Shown here piece after piece: positions 44,634 to 55,589 of a DNA stretch of 64,000 bases. The stretch is taken from NCBI GenBank assembly GCA_035222895.1, contig JAVYIG010000416.1, positions 1-64,000 of the forward strand, written 5' to 3'. This stretch comes from Strongylocentrotus droebachiensis. Its lineage: Eukaryota; Echinodermata; Echinoidea; Camarodonta; Strongylocentrotidae. The notes under the pieces were generated by a model. That model saw nothing but the letters and a program-made list of their open reading frames with translations. It did not search any database and was not told the origin of the DNA. The position numbers and the translations under genes are program-made. The number at the start of each line of letters is the position of its first letter. Within the stretch, counting starts at the first letter, position 1.

Positions 44634-46075
44634 AGTTGATACTCTAAGACAATCCCAAATACTGAGATAATTACATAAATAGAAAGCTTTTAACCCCCAT
44701 AATAACACCAAATGGTGTCCACCCGACAAAACAAGTTTAGAATAATGAATTTATTCGAGTAAACTCTACCAAAATATCTAAGTCTGAAACCCGGAAGTGC
44801 ACGTAGAGTCGGGCCTCTATCCGTGACGTCACGAACGGGAGTCATGGGCTCAGTGAGAGTGAATGGCAGTGATATCCCTACGTAAATGCTATCCTGTCAG
44901 AGCTTAGATATGTTGTTGTTAAGGAGTATATTTGATGGATTTTCTGTTTTCATTTGAATGAAGAATAACGAAGCAACATTTTCCAGTCGCTGATTTCTTT
45001 TTATATCCTCATATTCACCTATTTGGTAGAGATTTAAGACGAGTTTACTGCTTAGGAATTAAAGTTAAATCGTGCACTTACGAATAGGCGGATGCATTGT
45101 CATCAGATGTACATGAGCAGTTTTGTAAAACGAATAGGTCTAGAACTATGATAGTACTTATCATAGATGTGTGTGACTGCCTCAAAAAAGGATACAGTAC
45201 CAGTTAAACATTTTATGTTGTAAAATATCAAACTTGAACGAGATCATGCAAGCGCGCTTCCTCTATAATATTTTGGCGAGTGATGCGGCTCTTGCATGAA
45301 CGTTCGTGGAGCGAGCAGAATCGGGAGGTAAGACCAAGCCGCTGCTCTAGGCGCTGCTTGCTTGTGATGGAACGTACGTGCGCTAGTTATATGTTTATCG
45401 GCAATTGCAAGAGAATGAAAGCGACGTTGCCAGCTAAGAAAAACAACTAACAAAGACTTGCTCCTGACTACCGGTGTCAGAATTGGTAGATGAAGGATGT
45501 TCAGGGCCAAGGAAGGCGAAAGACATGGGAAAAAGGAAGAAGAAACCATCGGGAGATCGCTGTAGTGTATGGTAATGAACTGTGCATGGGTAGACAGCTA
45601 CTGTTCACTCCGTGCCTGGGCCGATTTCAACACCAAAACAAAAATTACATGGTGAAAATATCGACTAATAGCACATCGTTGGCATGTATATGTCATAATT
45701 TTTAAAAGGGGAATTGATATTAATACTATGAAGTACTAGGGGAAGGTAAAGAATTGTACATATAATTATGATTTATTAGACTTTTCAGGCTTTGAAACAA
45801 AAATATGCAGAAAATCGTATCACTCTGCACATGTTTGCTATGGAACATCCGGGTACGTGAATATACTCTCTCCCGGACGTGAGGTCATAAATAGTAGACC
45901 AGCGTCGTGACTGATTTTCTATGCAAAGAGAGGCGGATATTTTAGACATTTCAATTGAGGATTTCGAGTAGACAGAATTTTTTGTGATATACTAAGTAAT
46001 TGAAAAACTTAAAAATAACATATACTTGCCGTAGGTAACAAATTAAGGGACATTTATTTGCTTAGAGTATCAACT
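44634..46075. mobile_element. 1,442-bp non-autonomous TIR element with TTAA (or TA) target duplication
   Basis: Perfect 15-bp inverted termini AGTTGATACTCTAAG (44634-44648) and CTTAGAGTATCAACT (46061-46075) are flanked by TTAA on both sides (44630-44633, 46076-46079). The unoccupied site 'ataaacttttaagagcaat' is present in the neighbouring array monomer at 46203-46220, so the boundaries are secure to within the TTAA ambiguity: a TA or 3-bp duplication fits equally. The longest internal frames, 101 codons (minus, 45244-45549) and 71 codons (plus, 45490-45705), resemble no transposase I know. Internal sequence is GC-mixed with CCGGAAGTG and GTGACGTCAC motifs. The superfamily could be Kolobok, piggyBac-like, Harbinger or Tc1; TTAA with a purine-first end favours Kolobok. 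Confidence 0.9.
44791..44832. promoter_or_regulatory. ETS-like and full CRE motifs inside the 1,442-bp element
   Basis: CCGGAAGTG (44791-44799, ETS-type core) and the palindrome GTGACGTCAC (44823-44832, full cAMP-response element) lie 23 bp apart near the element's left end. Motif matches only. A short frame MGSVRVNGSDIPT follows. Confidence 0.35.
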
Positions 46076-46589
46076 TTAAGAGCAATAAGGTATAAGTATA
46101 ATGGCCTCACAGTTTGGGACCCTTTTATATCTCATCTGGTAAGAGCAATAAGGCTGCAAGCTCAGTCAATGACCTTAATACAACTCTCATCCCTGTAATC
46201 TATAAACTTTTAAGAGCAATAAGGATGCTTTAGTATTAACATCAACTACAATCAATGGCCTGACAGTTTGGGACCCTTTTATATCTCTTCTGGTCAGAGC
46301 AATAAGGCTGCAAGCTCAGTCAATGACCTCACAACTTGAATCCCTTTTAACCATGCAAGTCAGAGATATAAGGTTGTTATATCACCTTCTTTAACATTTT
46401 AAATGCCTGTAGCACTCATTCACTTTTATCTATCATGTGTTTAGAACAATAAGGCCATTAGCTTATAATCATCAACAATGAAAGCTGTCACTTCCTCAGG
46501 GTCGTTAACTCCCCCATCGCTAATATTATACTGTAGGTACAAATCTCAATTTTTCATCCATCTTATAAAGATAGCTAAAAGGGCATTGT

Positions 46590-46790
46590 CTCATATAATA
46601 ATAATCATAGTCACATTTGTATAGCGCCAAATACTACATTTGTAAGCACTTTACAGTATAGTTATTATTACCCCCGTCATTGGACTCAATTGCTAATCCA
46701 CACAGGATAGTACACACGCTCGACTCCCTGGGGAGTATTCGGGCCAGGCACCATTTTACAAGCGCACACATGCCGATCCAACCACATTAA
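46590..46790 (-). mobile_element. SINE 3' portion
   Basis: (ATA)n, 'tttgtatagcgccaaatact', 'gtaagcactttacagtatag', 'acccccgtcattgg' and 'cgactccctggggagtattc' run in the same order as in the fuller SINE at 54.93-55.25 kb. The tRNA-like head is missing. Confidence 0.7.
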
Positions 46791-47370
46791 CATTTGCCAA
46801 AATAACACTCATACAATAAAATCCTGATCATAATCAGTAATACCAATAACAGCTTTGCCTCAAACATTTCCTCCATTTTTCTTTTGTTCTCCTCTTTTTA
46901 AATCATTCCAACACAATCCTGTGCCCTTTTAAAATGTACATTCCATATTCAAATTCTCCCGATGAGGGTCCCTTTTCTCCATAAATATTGTAAATTTCCC
47001 GAGCTGAAATTGTCGGGTTTCATCCCCCTGATACACTCGGCATCGTCATGGCGATATGGGTCTGCTGCCCCCTGGGTATCGTTTTGTCGTGCCCCAGGTA
47101 GAGGCAAGTGGAGAGGGAGATAAACAGCACTTTGCTTAATGGCATGTTAAATGTACAATGGCAAGGCACAAGACATTCATTACAATATCAAGAGGGGATA
47201 GTCTTAATCCCAAACAATCTTTTGAGTGTATGTTTGAACGACCATCTACAGATCAATTTCTGGTAGGTAAACTCTTTTGAAGAAGAAAAACATATCCAAT
47301 GAGAAATTCTAACGATTTGATTTGTTAATTTGGTATAGTAACTTAGTACATGTAAGTAAGAAGTGTCATG
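46791..47370. other. Spacer without visible gene
   Basis: AT-rich with a more balanced patch at 46960-47110. No gene recognised. Confidence 0.4.
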
Positions 47371-47377
47371 ATTAATT

Positions 47378-47473
47378 CGTCCCTATTTTCAGGAAGTGAC
47401 AGTAATGAGGAAAATCGTCACACAAATTATATGCGATTTTCCTCATTACCGTCACTTCGTAAAAATAGGGACA
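47378..47473. mobile_element. MITE family F, near-perfect palindrome (96 bp)
   Basis: Arms of about 40 bp starting CGTCCCTATTTTCAGGAAGT and ending 'acttcgtaaaaatagggaca' pair almost completely, leaving a 16-base loop. AATT flanks both sides (47374-47377, 47474-47477). It is the same family as the nested copy at 44202-44298. Confidence 0.85.
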
Positions 47474-47842
47474 AATTATGCAATTGTTGGACAATCAAAT
47501 ATACAAGTTATGGAAAACTCGTTCAAATCCCTATACACAAAAAAGCACAACATTATTTAGGCACACGTGGGACTACGGATCACCAATAAAACACAAACGT
47601 AGTCATGCACATATGGAACTATGGATCGTTTGTAATTTCAACATACAAGGATTTATTGTTGTTCCTTACTCTACTTAAGTTACATTGCTTGGGATCTATG
47701 TAAAATGCTCTTTAAAATTAGGGCATTCTCATTAAAATAAAAATTTGAACAAACATTATCTACAGTAGATGTGGAACCGGGGCCTGTTTCATAAAATAAA
47801 AAAGTTAACAACTGCTAAATTTCTGTGACAAATTTGCTCTCA

Positions 47843-48780
47843 GCTGCACTGCTAAAGCCAGGGTAATTATGCTGCATTATAAACCTCATTTTAAGATTCT
47901 TTACTAATCCTGTCTTCTGATTGGTTGAAAATGCAGTCATGTTCTTAACCATGCCCGCTAATTGAAATTCATAGTAATTTTTCCCGGCTCTACCGGTTTA
48001 TATCCATTTTTCATAGCACGCTTTCCATGGCTGTGAAACGTGACGTCATTTTGCTGCGATCGATCCCCATTTTGGTTTACGTGTTATAAGTTTCTTTTGT
48101 GCGATGACTGATGCGCGATACCGTATCGGTGTTTGAGTGCAATTCGATTTTGGTCGCTGCATTCAGGCGACGAATCCACCAGCGCAGAGGACCGATCGCC
48201 ATTTTGTGTAGGTCTACTAGTACTGTAAATATGTTGCGAATTTGTGAATTTATAAAGTTACTGTTCATGTTCTACTGTTCTACTGGAGCACAGCTTGTTG
48301 GTGATATCATCATGTACAAAAGTTACTGTTCGTGTAAACGTGTTTGGTATTCCCTGTTCTACTGGAGCACAGCTTGTTGGATTTCATACTGTAAAAGTTA
48401 GACTAGGTCTAACTTAACGGTCTAGATCTAGGCTACACAAGTTATTGTTGGTGTTAATATTCATGACTTCAAAGAGATGGAAACCTAAATGGGTGAGTCA
48501 ACATTTTCCTTTTCTTCGTTATATAAAATATATATTGACTGCTTTTAATATTCGAGGCATAGTTGTTTCTATAGGGTCTCGGGAAACTCACAATCTGCTA
48601 TGACCCCGCGGCGCAAGCGCCTTGGGGTCATAGCAGATTGTGAGTTGCCCTTGACCCTATAGAAACCACTATGCCTCTCAAAGCAGTCAATATATCCTTA
48701 TTATTGTAGAGCGCTTAGAGACTTCTGATAAAGTAAGTGTTAGGCGCCATATAAGCACTGTAATTATTTATTATTTTATT
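47843..48780 (+). mobile_element. Insertion of unknown class with SINE-like 3' tail
   Basis: About 940 bp inside MITE E. It contains GTGACGTCAT (48034-48043), a 79-bp-period partial duplication (CTGTTCTACTGGAGCACAGC at 48275 and 48354), a 166-bp palindrome (48530-48695) and a terminal 'gtagagcgcttagag … ggcgccatataagcac … (att)n' tail (48704-48780). The tail suggests retroposition. No ORF of note (96 codons maximum). Confidence 0.5.
48530..48695. repeat. 166-bp near-perfect palindrome
   Basis: Arms of about 70-75 bp start 'atatattgactgcttt' and end 'aaagcagtcaatatat'. The innermost 22 bp of each arm are perfectly complementary, and the centre carries its own GGCGC/GCGCC mini-stem. Differences are limited to a small indel near 48546 and a few mismatches around 48578-48585. 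It can extrude as a long cruciform. Confidence 0.93.
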
Positions 48781-48854
48781 TAGCTTGTAACTTGTTATTG
48801 ATAACAAGTTTCATGAAACAGGGCCCTGGAAGAGTAATACTTTCCAAATGATTG

Positions 48855-49158
48855 CACAGTCAAACCTGTTGTAGTGACCACCTGTATAGAAAGACCACCT
48901 GTCTACAAATGTCAGAAATACTACAGTGATGGAGATAGGTGATCTTTGACAGATACATTGTGCATTGAGATGCAAAGGGAGAGAGAGAGAGAGAGTGACT
49001 ATATATTAATTTACTGCACATTATGCTTCTGTTTTTTCCTTGAAAATGGTTTCTTGTTGATACATGTACTAAAGGAACCTGTATATAAAGACCAACTGCC
49101 TATACAAACCTCTTTTCTTATCTAACTCAGGTGGTTTTTATAGACAGGTTCCACTGTA
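48855..49158 (+). mobile_element. MITE family D, copy 2 (enlarged)
   Basis: Left end 'acagtcaaacctgttgtagt' and right end 'ttatagacaggttccactgta'. The interior is lengthened by unrelated sequence that includes a short (GA)n at 48979-48996. Confidence 0.75.
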
Positions 49159-49159
49159 C

Positions 49160-50390
49160 AGGAAATATAAAATGCTTTTAAATGGGACATTTTCTGGTAT
49201 AATTAACAGTCCCTAGATACAGAAATTTTAGATTAAAACAACGGTCCACTATTTCCACAATATCATGTTATAATCAAATTATCCTAATGCCTCTAATGTT
49301 GGCAATCAAGAGTATATTATCAGCTAAGTGGCAATATATATGGGTTAGCAATATCATTTATATGGGTTACCAAATGATATTTAATATGAATGACAAATTG
49401 CACCGAATGCAGCTCATTAGAGTAATAATTCCTGCTGTGTTCATTACAATTGCTCTCTGAAATTCACTTTCAATTGGACATTGCAGCTATGTGAATGTAT
49501 GCATCTATTAATACTATGGTAATTAATGACGCAAAGGTATAAGAATTGATGACAGCAGAAAACGATGTATTAAACAACAACAACAAAAAGGAGAAAAGCG
49601 GTTAGAAAAGTCAACTTTTGTTGTGCTTTCCCATGAATAAGGGCTCTTTACGCTTTATTTGTGACAAATTGAAACCCTAGGCTGTCAGATCCTTTAAGTA
49701 TACATTTGCAAAAAAGTAGACTGTGGTGGTGCATTGTTTGTTGCATAAGTCAAACAAGGCAAGCAACTAGTTAACACTCAATAGAGGTCGCTCAGGAGTT
49801 TACCCATTGGGAATGAGTGCTAAACAAAAATAAAACTGTTTTCAATGAATTTAAAAGAAACTCTCTATCAGCACCTAGGTTAAGAAACTTATTCCTTAAA
49901 ACTTAATCTGTACTTCATTGTAGTACAGATACGACTCTGCGGAGAAATTATACTAAAGAGTTTACTCTGCATGAATGAAAGTTAATACAAATATAACACC
50001 CCGTACTCCAAGGAAATCACAGATGTTTTTTACACATTTCAGCAATTTGGCATGCGCTAAATACATGTGTCACATGGTATTTGCGACACAAGGGAAATGT
50101 CATGCAATGTCAGGCGAGGGGGAGAGAGCTAAAATGGATTGCTACGCGAGATAATTTCCGTTATTGGTCCAGGCGGGACTGTCAGAAATAGAAACAGCTA
50201 AGAGGGATCAGAAAATGTTGGGCGAGGGCAACATGCATGATGCAGCTTTGACACCGGTGCGAAAGGGGGACGTTTGGCTTCCGAGAAACATGATGAATGC
50301 GAGAACACGACGTGAGAGAGTTTAAGTTTGGCAAAAGGTTGACAGGCCGGCCTTTGGAGGGTATGTTTCTATCGAGGGGGTGTGGGAGAG
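49160..50390. other. Spacer without visible gene
   Basis: AT-rich. 'tatatgggtta(c/g)caa…' is locally duplicated near 49338-49365. A GC-richer patch at 50160-50390 has no recognisable product. Confidence 0.4.
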
Positions 50391-50512
50391 GGAGAGAGAG
50401 AGAGATAGAGAGAGAAAGAGAGACAGGAGGAGGAAAGAGAGAGCGAGAGACAGAGAGAGAAGCAGAGTTAATGAGAGAATAAGAGAGCAATAAAGAGTTA
50501 TTTAGAGAGAGA
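50391..50512 (+). repeat. (GA)n tract
   Basis: GAGAGAGA with CAGGAGGA interruptions. Confidence 0.9.
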
Positions 50513-50918
50513 CCGATACGTTTATAGATGCAGAACATTTCCCCTTTGTACTAACTACTATGTACTTTTATCTAGGTATTGAGCATTGGCATATTTTTGA
50601 AAAAAAAGTTGTCTATGAGAGACAGTGAAGGCAATAATGATGAGAGAAATATAGAAAAGAGAGAAGAAAAAAAAGAGAGAAAATATAGCAAAGATGGGTA
50701 AAACATGGACAGGAAAACTAAAGATATACAACCAAATTGGTGGAATCAGACAGACTGGCGGACAAACAGACAGACACACAGACAACCATGTCTGATAGAC
50801 AATATGAATTGCAATAGACAGAGTACAAGGGAGAGAATTATATGAAGAGAGATCAGATGTGACGGGAACCTTGAGAAAAATAAAAAAGAGGTGCTGATTT
50901 ATGCAGTACATGTATAGT

Positions 50919-51042
50919 TAGAGAGAGAGAGAGAGAGATTTGGAGAGGGTGAAGAGAGACAGAGAGAAAGAGAAAGGGAGAGATGAAGAGAGATCGTGAG
51001 ATCAAAAGAAAGAGAAAGAGAGGAAAAAGAAAGAGAACAGAG
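50919..51042 (+). repeat. (GA)n tract
   Basis: GAGA and GAAAGA repeats. Confidence 0.88.
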
Positions 51043-51044
51043 AC

Positions 51045-52305
51045 CTAAACATGGCAGAATGATTCAAGTGTATACCCTGAAGTTGTCCTTCACAAAGAAA
51101 AACTGGAAACAGTAAATAATCTAACTAATTGTAGAAAACTTTGGGGGTGGTGGGGGGAGGGGGGTTAATTTCTCACAATTTACAACAATATGGAGCTAAA
51201 TTGGTCCAAGATCAAGAGCACTGTCCCAAAGGAAACAACTTGTATCATCTTTCACGACCACTCTTTATATGGAACTTCTAGTTGAAAAAACATAAACCCA
51301 CACACAGCACAATCAAGACGACGTAAATATCAGTAAATAAATTGTTAACATCTATAGCTAAGTCGCCCCCTTGTGAGTTTAAATACTAATACAACAAATG
51401 AACCAAAAAAACTGGTGGTGCAAACGTCAGCACAATCGTTGTGCGTCATCTAAACAAGGAAAAAAATTCATAAGATACACTGCAGAGAAAGAAAAGACTA
51501 TTTGACTATTTGACCAAACAATCCTTTTCTTTAGATTTGAGTACAATAGCGTTGCAAGCCTTGACCAAACTCTATAAAGCATCTTTACGATAAGTCTAAT
51601 ACATAGGTTTCAGAGTTGATAATTTATTTTAATAAAATAATACTAACAAAGTCATTTATATAATGCTGAAAATCCTGTAGTCTTATCCTGCAGTATAATA
51701 CCTGAGCCAGATCTATCTGAAATAAAATTCAGAAATGTAAATATGCTAAAATTCTGTAGTACAGTCCCATATCAGAATTGAATGAATTACAAAGCAATTA
51801 GTTGTTTTACCTTCAATGACTATGTTACTTTCTAATGTGCATTCAAGGTGCACTACTCTTGGATATGTCCCATTCTCTCTTTTTGAATAGAATTTGTGAG
51901 TCACCCGTTAAAAGCAATAAGATTAATAGCTGCGATCATCAACTTTAAAGGCGTTATTCATCTTCCCCAAGCGAAATGTGTCTTCCCACATGATGTTTAA
52001 GCACCCACTCAAGTAGCTCACCCTTTTTCTTCTTTTTTTCCAGTTTACACAAGAGAATCTTTCTTTCATATTAAAAAAGAAGCAACAGTCTCATCAATGT
52101 CTTCCTTTACATACAGATGGAGAAAAAAAATATATAGAAAATTCAACAGAATACATTCTTATCTGTGACTGCACCTAATATCTTACTATTTTTGCCACTT
52201 TTTTCTCTCTCTCCCTCTCTCATATACAATTGTTCATGAACTGAAATACATGTAGATAACCTTTATACATTTTTCTTCCAAAAAGGTATCATCTAATCTC
52301 TGAAA
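51045..52305. other. Spacer with an isolated repeat monomer
   Basis: AT-rich. 'aaagcaataagattaatagc' and 'tgcgatcatcaac' near 51911 resemble a GAGCAATAAGG monomer. A G-rich run lies at 51144-51165. No gene. Confidence 0.45.
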
Positions 52306-52309
52306 TGCA

Positions 52310-52390
52310 TACAGTAAAACTTGTCTATCAGTATAAGGGCCACTCCCTTGCAAACATGAAAAGTGGTCAATAAAGACAGTTGATTTTCTA
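52310..52390 (+). mobile_element. MITE family D, left fragment
   Basis: 'tacagtaaaacttgtctatc' and 'aagtggtcaataaagacag' match the family's left part; the right terminus is absent. Confidence 0.6.
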
Positions 52391-52445
52391 GTAGATTAAA
52401 CTATACACACTGTATATGTATTTCATCTCAGAGGGAAGCAGTAAT

Positions 52446-52459
52446 GGGGGGGGGGGGGG
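52446..52459 (+). repeat. 14-base poly-G
   Basis: Uninterrupted G run. Confidence 0.95.
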
Positions 52460-53095
52460 CAAAGAGAAGAGGATGTTTGGAAAATTGAAGGTACAATATA
52501 TCTTCAGTGCTTTGTATCCACTACAACTGTTATAAAATTTGGTCTCTATCATTATGTCTTAAATGGTGTCAATAAGCATGATCATTTTTAACATGACTCA
52601 CATTTTTGGTAGTTTCACTAAAAGTATCAAATGATAATTATTGAACTGCTCTCACATAAATTTTGAATAGACAAATTGCAACTACGATCGTTATGACTCT
52701 CGCTATAGACAAGGAATGAAGGTTACTTGGAAACGCATTACACTGAATAATGCAGGGAAAGGGAAATGATCTCATAGCCTACAAGGTAACAAAATATTAC
52801 ACGTTGTTTTACCCAAAAGCGGGAGAAAAATCCATCAAGTCCCTACCCCCCACCTGCCTTCTCTTTCACTATGTACGTCCTATCAATCACTCTCACCCCC
52901 ATTCAGACAACCAGAATTCATTGTATAAAGAATGGTATAGCTATACGATACTAGTTAACGTTTTTTCTAGTGTGAATGACGTTAAGATGACGTAAGAAAC
53001 ATTGTATGAAAATTACTGACTTATGAAACGTATAGCAAAACGCATGTTATGGCATCAATCAGGCATAAGTTCTCATCAGAATGTGGTATTGTACC
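52460..53095. other. Spacer without visible gene
   Basis: AT-rich. An 81-codon frame at 52750-52995 has no recognisable domain. Confidence 0.4.
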
Positions 53096-53097
53096 AA

Positions 53098-53160
53098 AAT
53101 TGTATAACTGGGCGGGGCTTATCGTGAGTGCACTCTGATGATTGGCCATTTGCCGTGTCA
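53098..53160 (-). repeat. Interspersed repeat R2, fragment
   Basis: 'gggcggggcttatcgtgag…gatgattggcca' is the inverse of 'tggccaatcattggtgcc…cccgcccac' at 10957-11003. Confidence 0.5.
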
Positions 53161-53755
53161 ATTGACCTCTTTTAGACTAGGAAGTCTATACAGCGTTTCT
53201 ACATACAATGTCTGTATCTAGCATGTCCATTCGCTCAAAATGATTCTGTATACAACGTTTAGTTGTACAAGTGTCTCCTGTCTGAACGAGCCAACAGTAC
53301 TGCCACAAGTCATGTATGCTGACAAAAGTCGCTGGGTCGTTTCGGTGGTTAAACCCTCGTGATAATATGTGCTTCACGTAAACCACGGGCAATATATCAC
53401 ACTTAGACACAGTGGCCCTCTAGTCGTTAAACCATTAATAGTCCAAATGTTTTTTTCTTTTACCCCTCAGGTCAAGCTCCTTTCTTTTGTGCAATTGTTA
53501 CTTTGAAATCATGCTTGATTTATCTGGTTTTCCTAGATGAGATTTTAGTTCATATATCTCTGTTTTTCTTTTCTTCTCATGGGCATTTATTTTATTCATT
53601 CAGATCCAGAACTATTATGACAATTTATTTCCTCGCAAGCTCTTAGGAGATTGCGCTATTCATAACCCAAGGTCATTCAGGTATGCTGTCATCAGCTGAG
53701 CTAGTCTTCTATAGCAAAGAGCCTTCAGTTTATATAAAGTCAAACTTGTCCTTAG
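53161..53755. other. Spacer without visible gene
   Basis: Balanced to AT-rich, with a 74-codon minus-strand frame (53186-53410) lacking any recognised motif. Confidence 0.4.
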
Positions 53756-53758
53756 AGA

Positions 53759-54115
53759 GCATTCAAGAGACGCAAGAAAATTACAAGTGTAAGTCAGAAA
53801 GACATTAAAGGGCAAACGTATTAGTAAACGCCCTTCAAACAGATGTAATGCTGTATCTATGATTAGATGCTTTTTGCTTGTAATCACTATAAGAGAAGAA
53901 GACACTGTTCAAAGAGAAACAAGAAGAAATCTTTAAAGACACTCAAGAGAGGCAAGAAAATTAGTGGAGAGAGCCAGAAAAAAATTAAAGGGAAAACATA
54001 TTAGTAAATGCCTTTCTGGCTTTGAACAGATGTAATGCTGTTTCTATAAATAGATGCTATTAGCTTGCAATCACTTTATTAGAACTTCAGAAGAAAACAT
54101 TGTTCAAGAGAAACA
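53759..54115 (+). repeat. Hairpin family HP, copies e and f in a 180-bp tandem duplication
   Basis: 'cattcaagagacgcaagaaa' (53759) and 'cactcaagagaggcaagaaa' (53939) start two tandem units about 180 bp long. Each has an HP hairpin (53792-53836 and 53971-54022) followed by 'acagatgtaatgctgt…agatgct….gcttg(c/t)aatcact'. Confidence 0.75.
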
Positions 54116-54180
54116 AGAACAAATCTTTACTGACAGGTTGTCTTTTTATTCAGGTGGTTATGAAAGCAGGTTTCACTGTA
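54085..54180 (+). mobile_element. MITE family D, right fragment
   Basis: 'tttactgacaggttgtcttt' and 'caggtggttatgaaagcagg', then 'tttcactgta', match the family's right end. Confidence 0.6.
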
Positions 54181-54567
54181 ATCATATATCTTTGATTTCA
54201 AAAAGATTTGGATATAAGTGTAAACTCAAACAAATGGGATTAGGCCCTTCCCAATGCATGACATTTCAGATTCTGCCATTGGAATCGTAAGATTAGCAAT
54301 AAACCTCTTTATTCATTTTATTCATGCTTTTTTGAACAAAATTTGCAGAGGCTTGTGAGACACAGCAACAACTGATTTATACAAAGTGGATTTCATCGAT
54401 AGAGATACCATTATGCATAGAAGGTGGGTTGAATAGTTGGTGACTATGGGGACTTGAGAGACACATGCATGAATTAAAATATATTAGCAACAAAGATCAT
54501 CTGATATTGGTTGCAAGCTTTTGTACCATTCTTAATTGGATGTTGATAAAAACATAATTCTTGATAA
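54181..54567. other. Spacer without visible gene
   Basis: AT-rich, nothing recognised. Confidence 0.4.
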
Positions 54568-54571
54568 TTAA

Positions 54572-54748
54572 AGCGGCATAAGCCCCACTGTACTACTTGT
54601 AGCTACTTGCTCCCTCTATATACCATTGGTCCCCTATGATCCTCTTTTTCTTATGTAATAATTGAGAGCTGATTTGTTGAGATACCCACCTGTCGGTGAC
54701 CTTGCAGGGTGGTCTAATCCCTCCTGGCTAAACTAGTACAGACAGGCT
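54572..54748 (-). mobile_element. MITE family A, copy 4 (reverse)
   Basis: The left end carries 'agccccactgtactacttg', preceded by a small extra 'agcggcata'; the right end is 'ctagtacagacaggct' with TTAA at 54749-54752. The right terminus shares the AGCCTGTCTGTAC variant with copy 5. Confidence 0.8.
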
Positions 54749-54928
54749 TTAATAAGAACGATGAGTTCTTGTACAGCACTCACATTCCACTGCGCAGCAA
54801 TGTTACAATTGCTTTAAATAGGCTATCAGAGGCTACTACGAAATACTCACATCATTCAATCAATTCCTTGTTACAATGTATTTACTACACCCGGGTTGAG
54901 GGTGGCGTAAGTAGACAGAATGTGCTAA

Positions 54929-55254
54929 TAATAATAATAATATTCAGCTTTTATATAGCGCTTAATACATCTCGGACGTCTCTAAGCGCTGAACAGATAT
55001 AATATTACCCCGGTCATTGTGTGCACAATCTCCACTCCCTGGGGAGCATCCCAGCCAGGCGTTACTTGACGCTCAAAAACTGTTTGACCAACAATGATGG
55101 TCGCATCCTGTCGGATACCCATTTTAACACCTGGGTGGAGAGAAGCAAGTGTAGGTTAATATCTTGGCAAAGGATATTAGTGCTGTGTCCGGATTCGAAC
55201 CCTTGACCTTCGCATCTCCAGTCAAATGCCTTAAACCACTCGACCACGACACTT
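54929..55254 (-). mobile_element. Near-complete tRNA-derived SINE
   Basis: Read on the minus strand, the head 'gtcgtggtcgagtggtttaa' carries an A-box and, further on, a perfect B-box GGGTTCGAATCC, resembling a Ser/Leu-type tRNA. Then come 'cctttgccaagatattaacc', 'ctctccacccaggtgttaaa', 'gctccccagggagtgg', and the 3' tail 'agcgcttagagacgtccgag', 'atgtattaagcgctatataa' and (ATT)n. A pol III promoter with a LINE-like 3' tail is the usual SINE plan. It is the fullest copy in the window. Confidence 0.85.
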
Positions 55255-55589
55255 CCACATGGATATGAATAAGTCAGGCAAGGGTGCTGCTTCTGTCTGG
55301 CTGCGTCAATCGTACCTCTTTGGTCACTAGAGGGCAGCTTCCAAAGGTCGCCACCATGTTTCACCTCTAGTAAACCATTCAGCTTGTTTGTCATGATCAC
55401 ACAGATTGATGGAACATGGGCTCTCAGGTTGAGTGCTCTCTCCAAACCAAAGAAGGAAATAGGTGTGAAAGTGATGAATCGCAGCGCTCTTTTTCATCTT
55501 TTTAAAACTTTTAAATCTTCCTCCCATTTTTACTTTCTTTATCTCAATCTATCTACAAATATTCCATTTTCGATATCTCTTTTATTCCC

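Larger units (their letters stand above)
44553..46480 (+). repeat. GAGCAATAAGG tandem array (monomers ~63-83 bp), split by a transposon
   Basis: Monomers begin with GAGCAATAAGG or a close variant at 44553, 46080, 46143, 46214, 46297, 46363 and 46444. A higher-order pair ('atggcct(c/g)acagtttgggacccttttatatctc…ctgcaagctcagtcaatgacct') repeats with a 154-bp period (46101 and 46255). The first monomer is separated from the rest by the 1,442-bp insertion at 44634-46075. A possible outlying monomer is at 51911. Confidence 0.82.
47779..48826 (+). mobile_element. MITE family E, copy split by a 0.94-kb insertion
   Basis: The left half 'ggggcctgtttcataaaa … gacaaatttgctctcagc' (47779-47842) and right half 'tagcttgtaacttgttattg ataacaag … atgaaacagggccc' (48781-48826) together match the 139-bp copy at 31876-32014, apart from about 20 bp lost at the junction. 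Confidence 0.78.
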
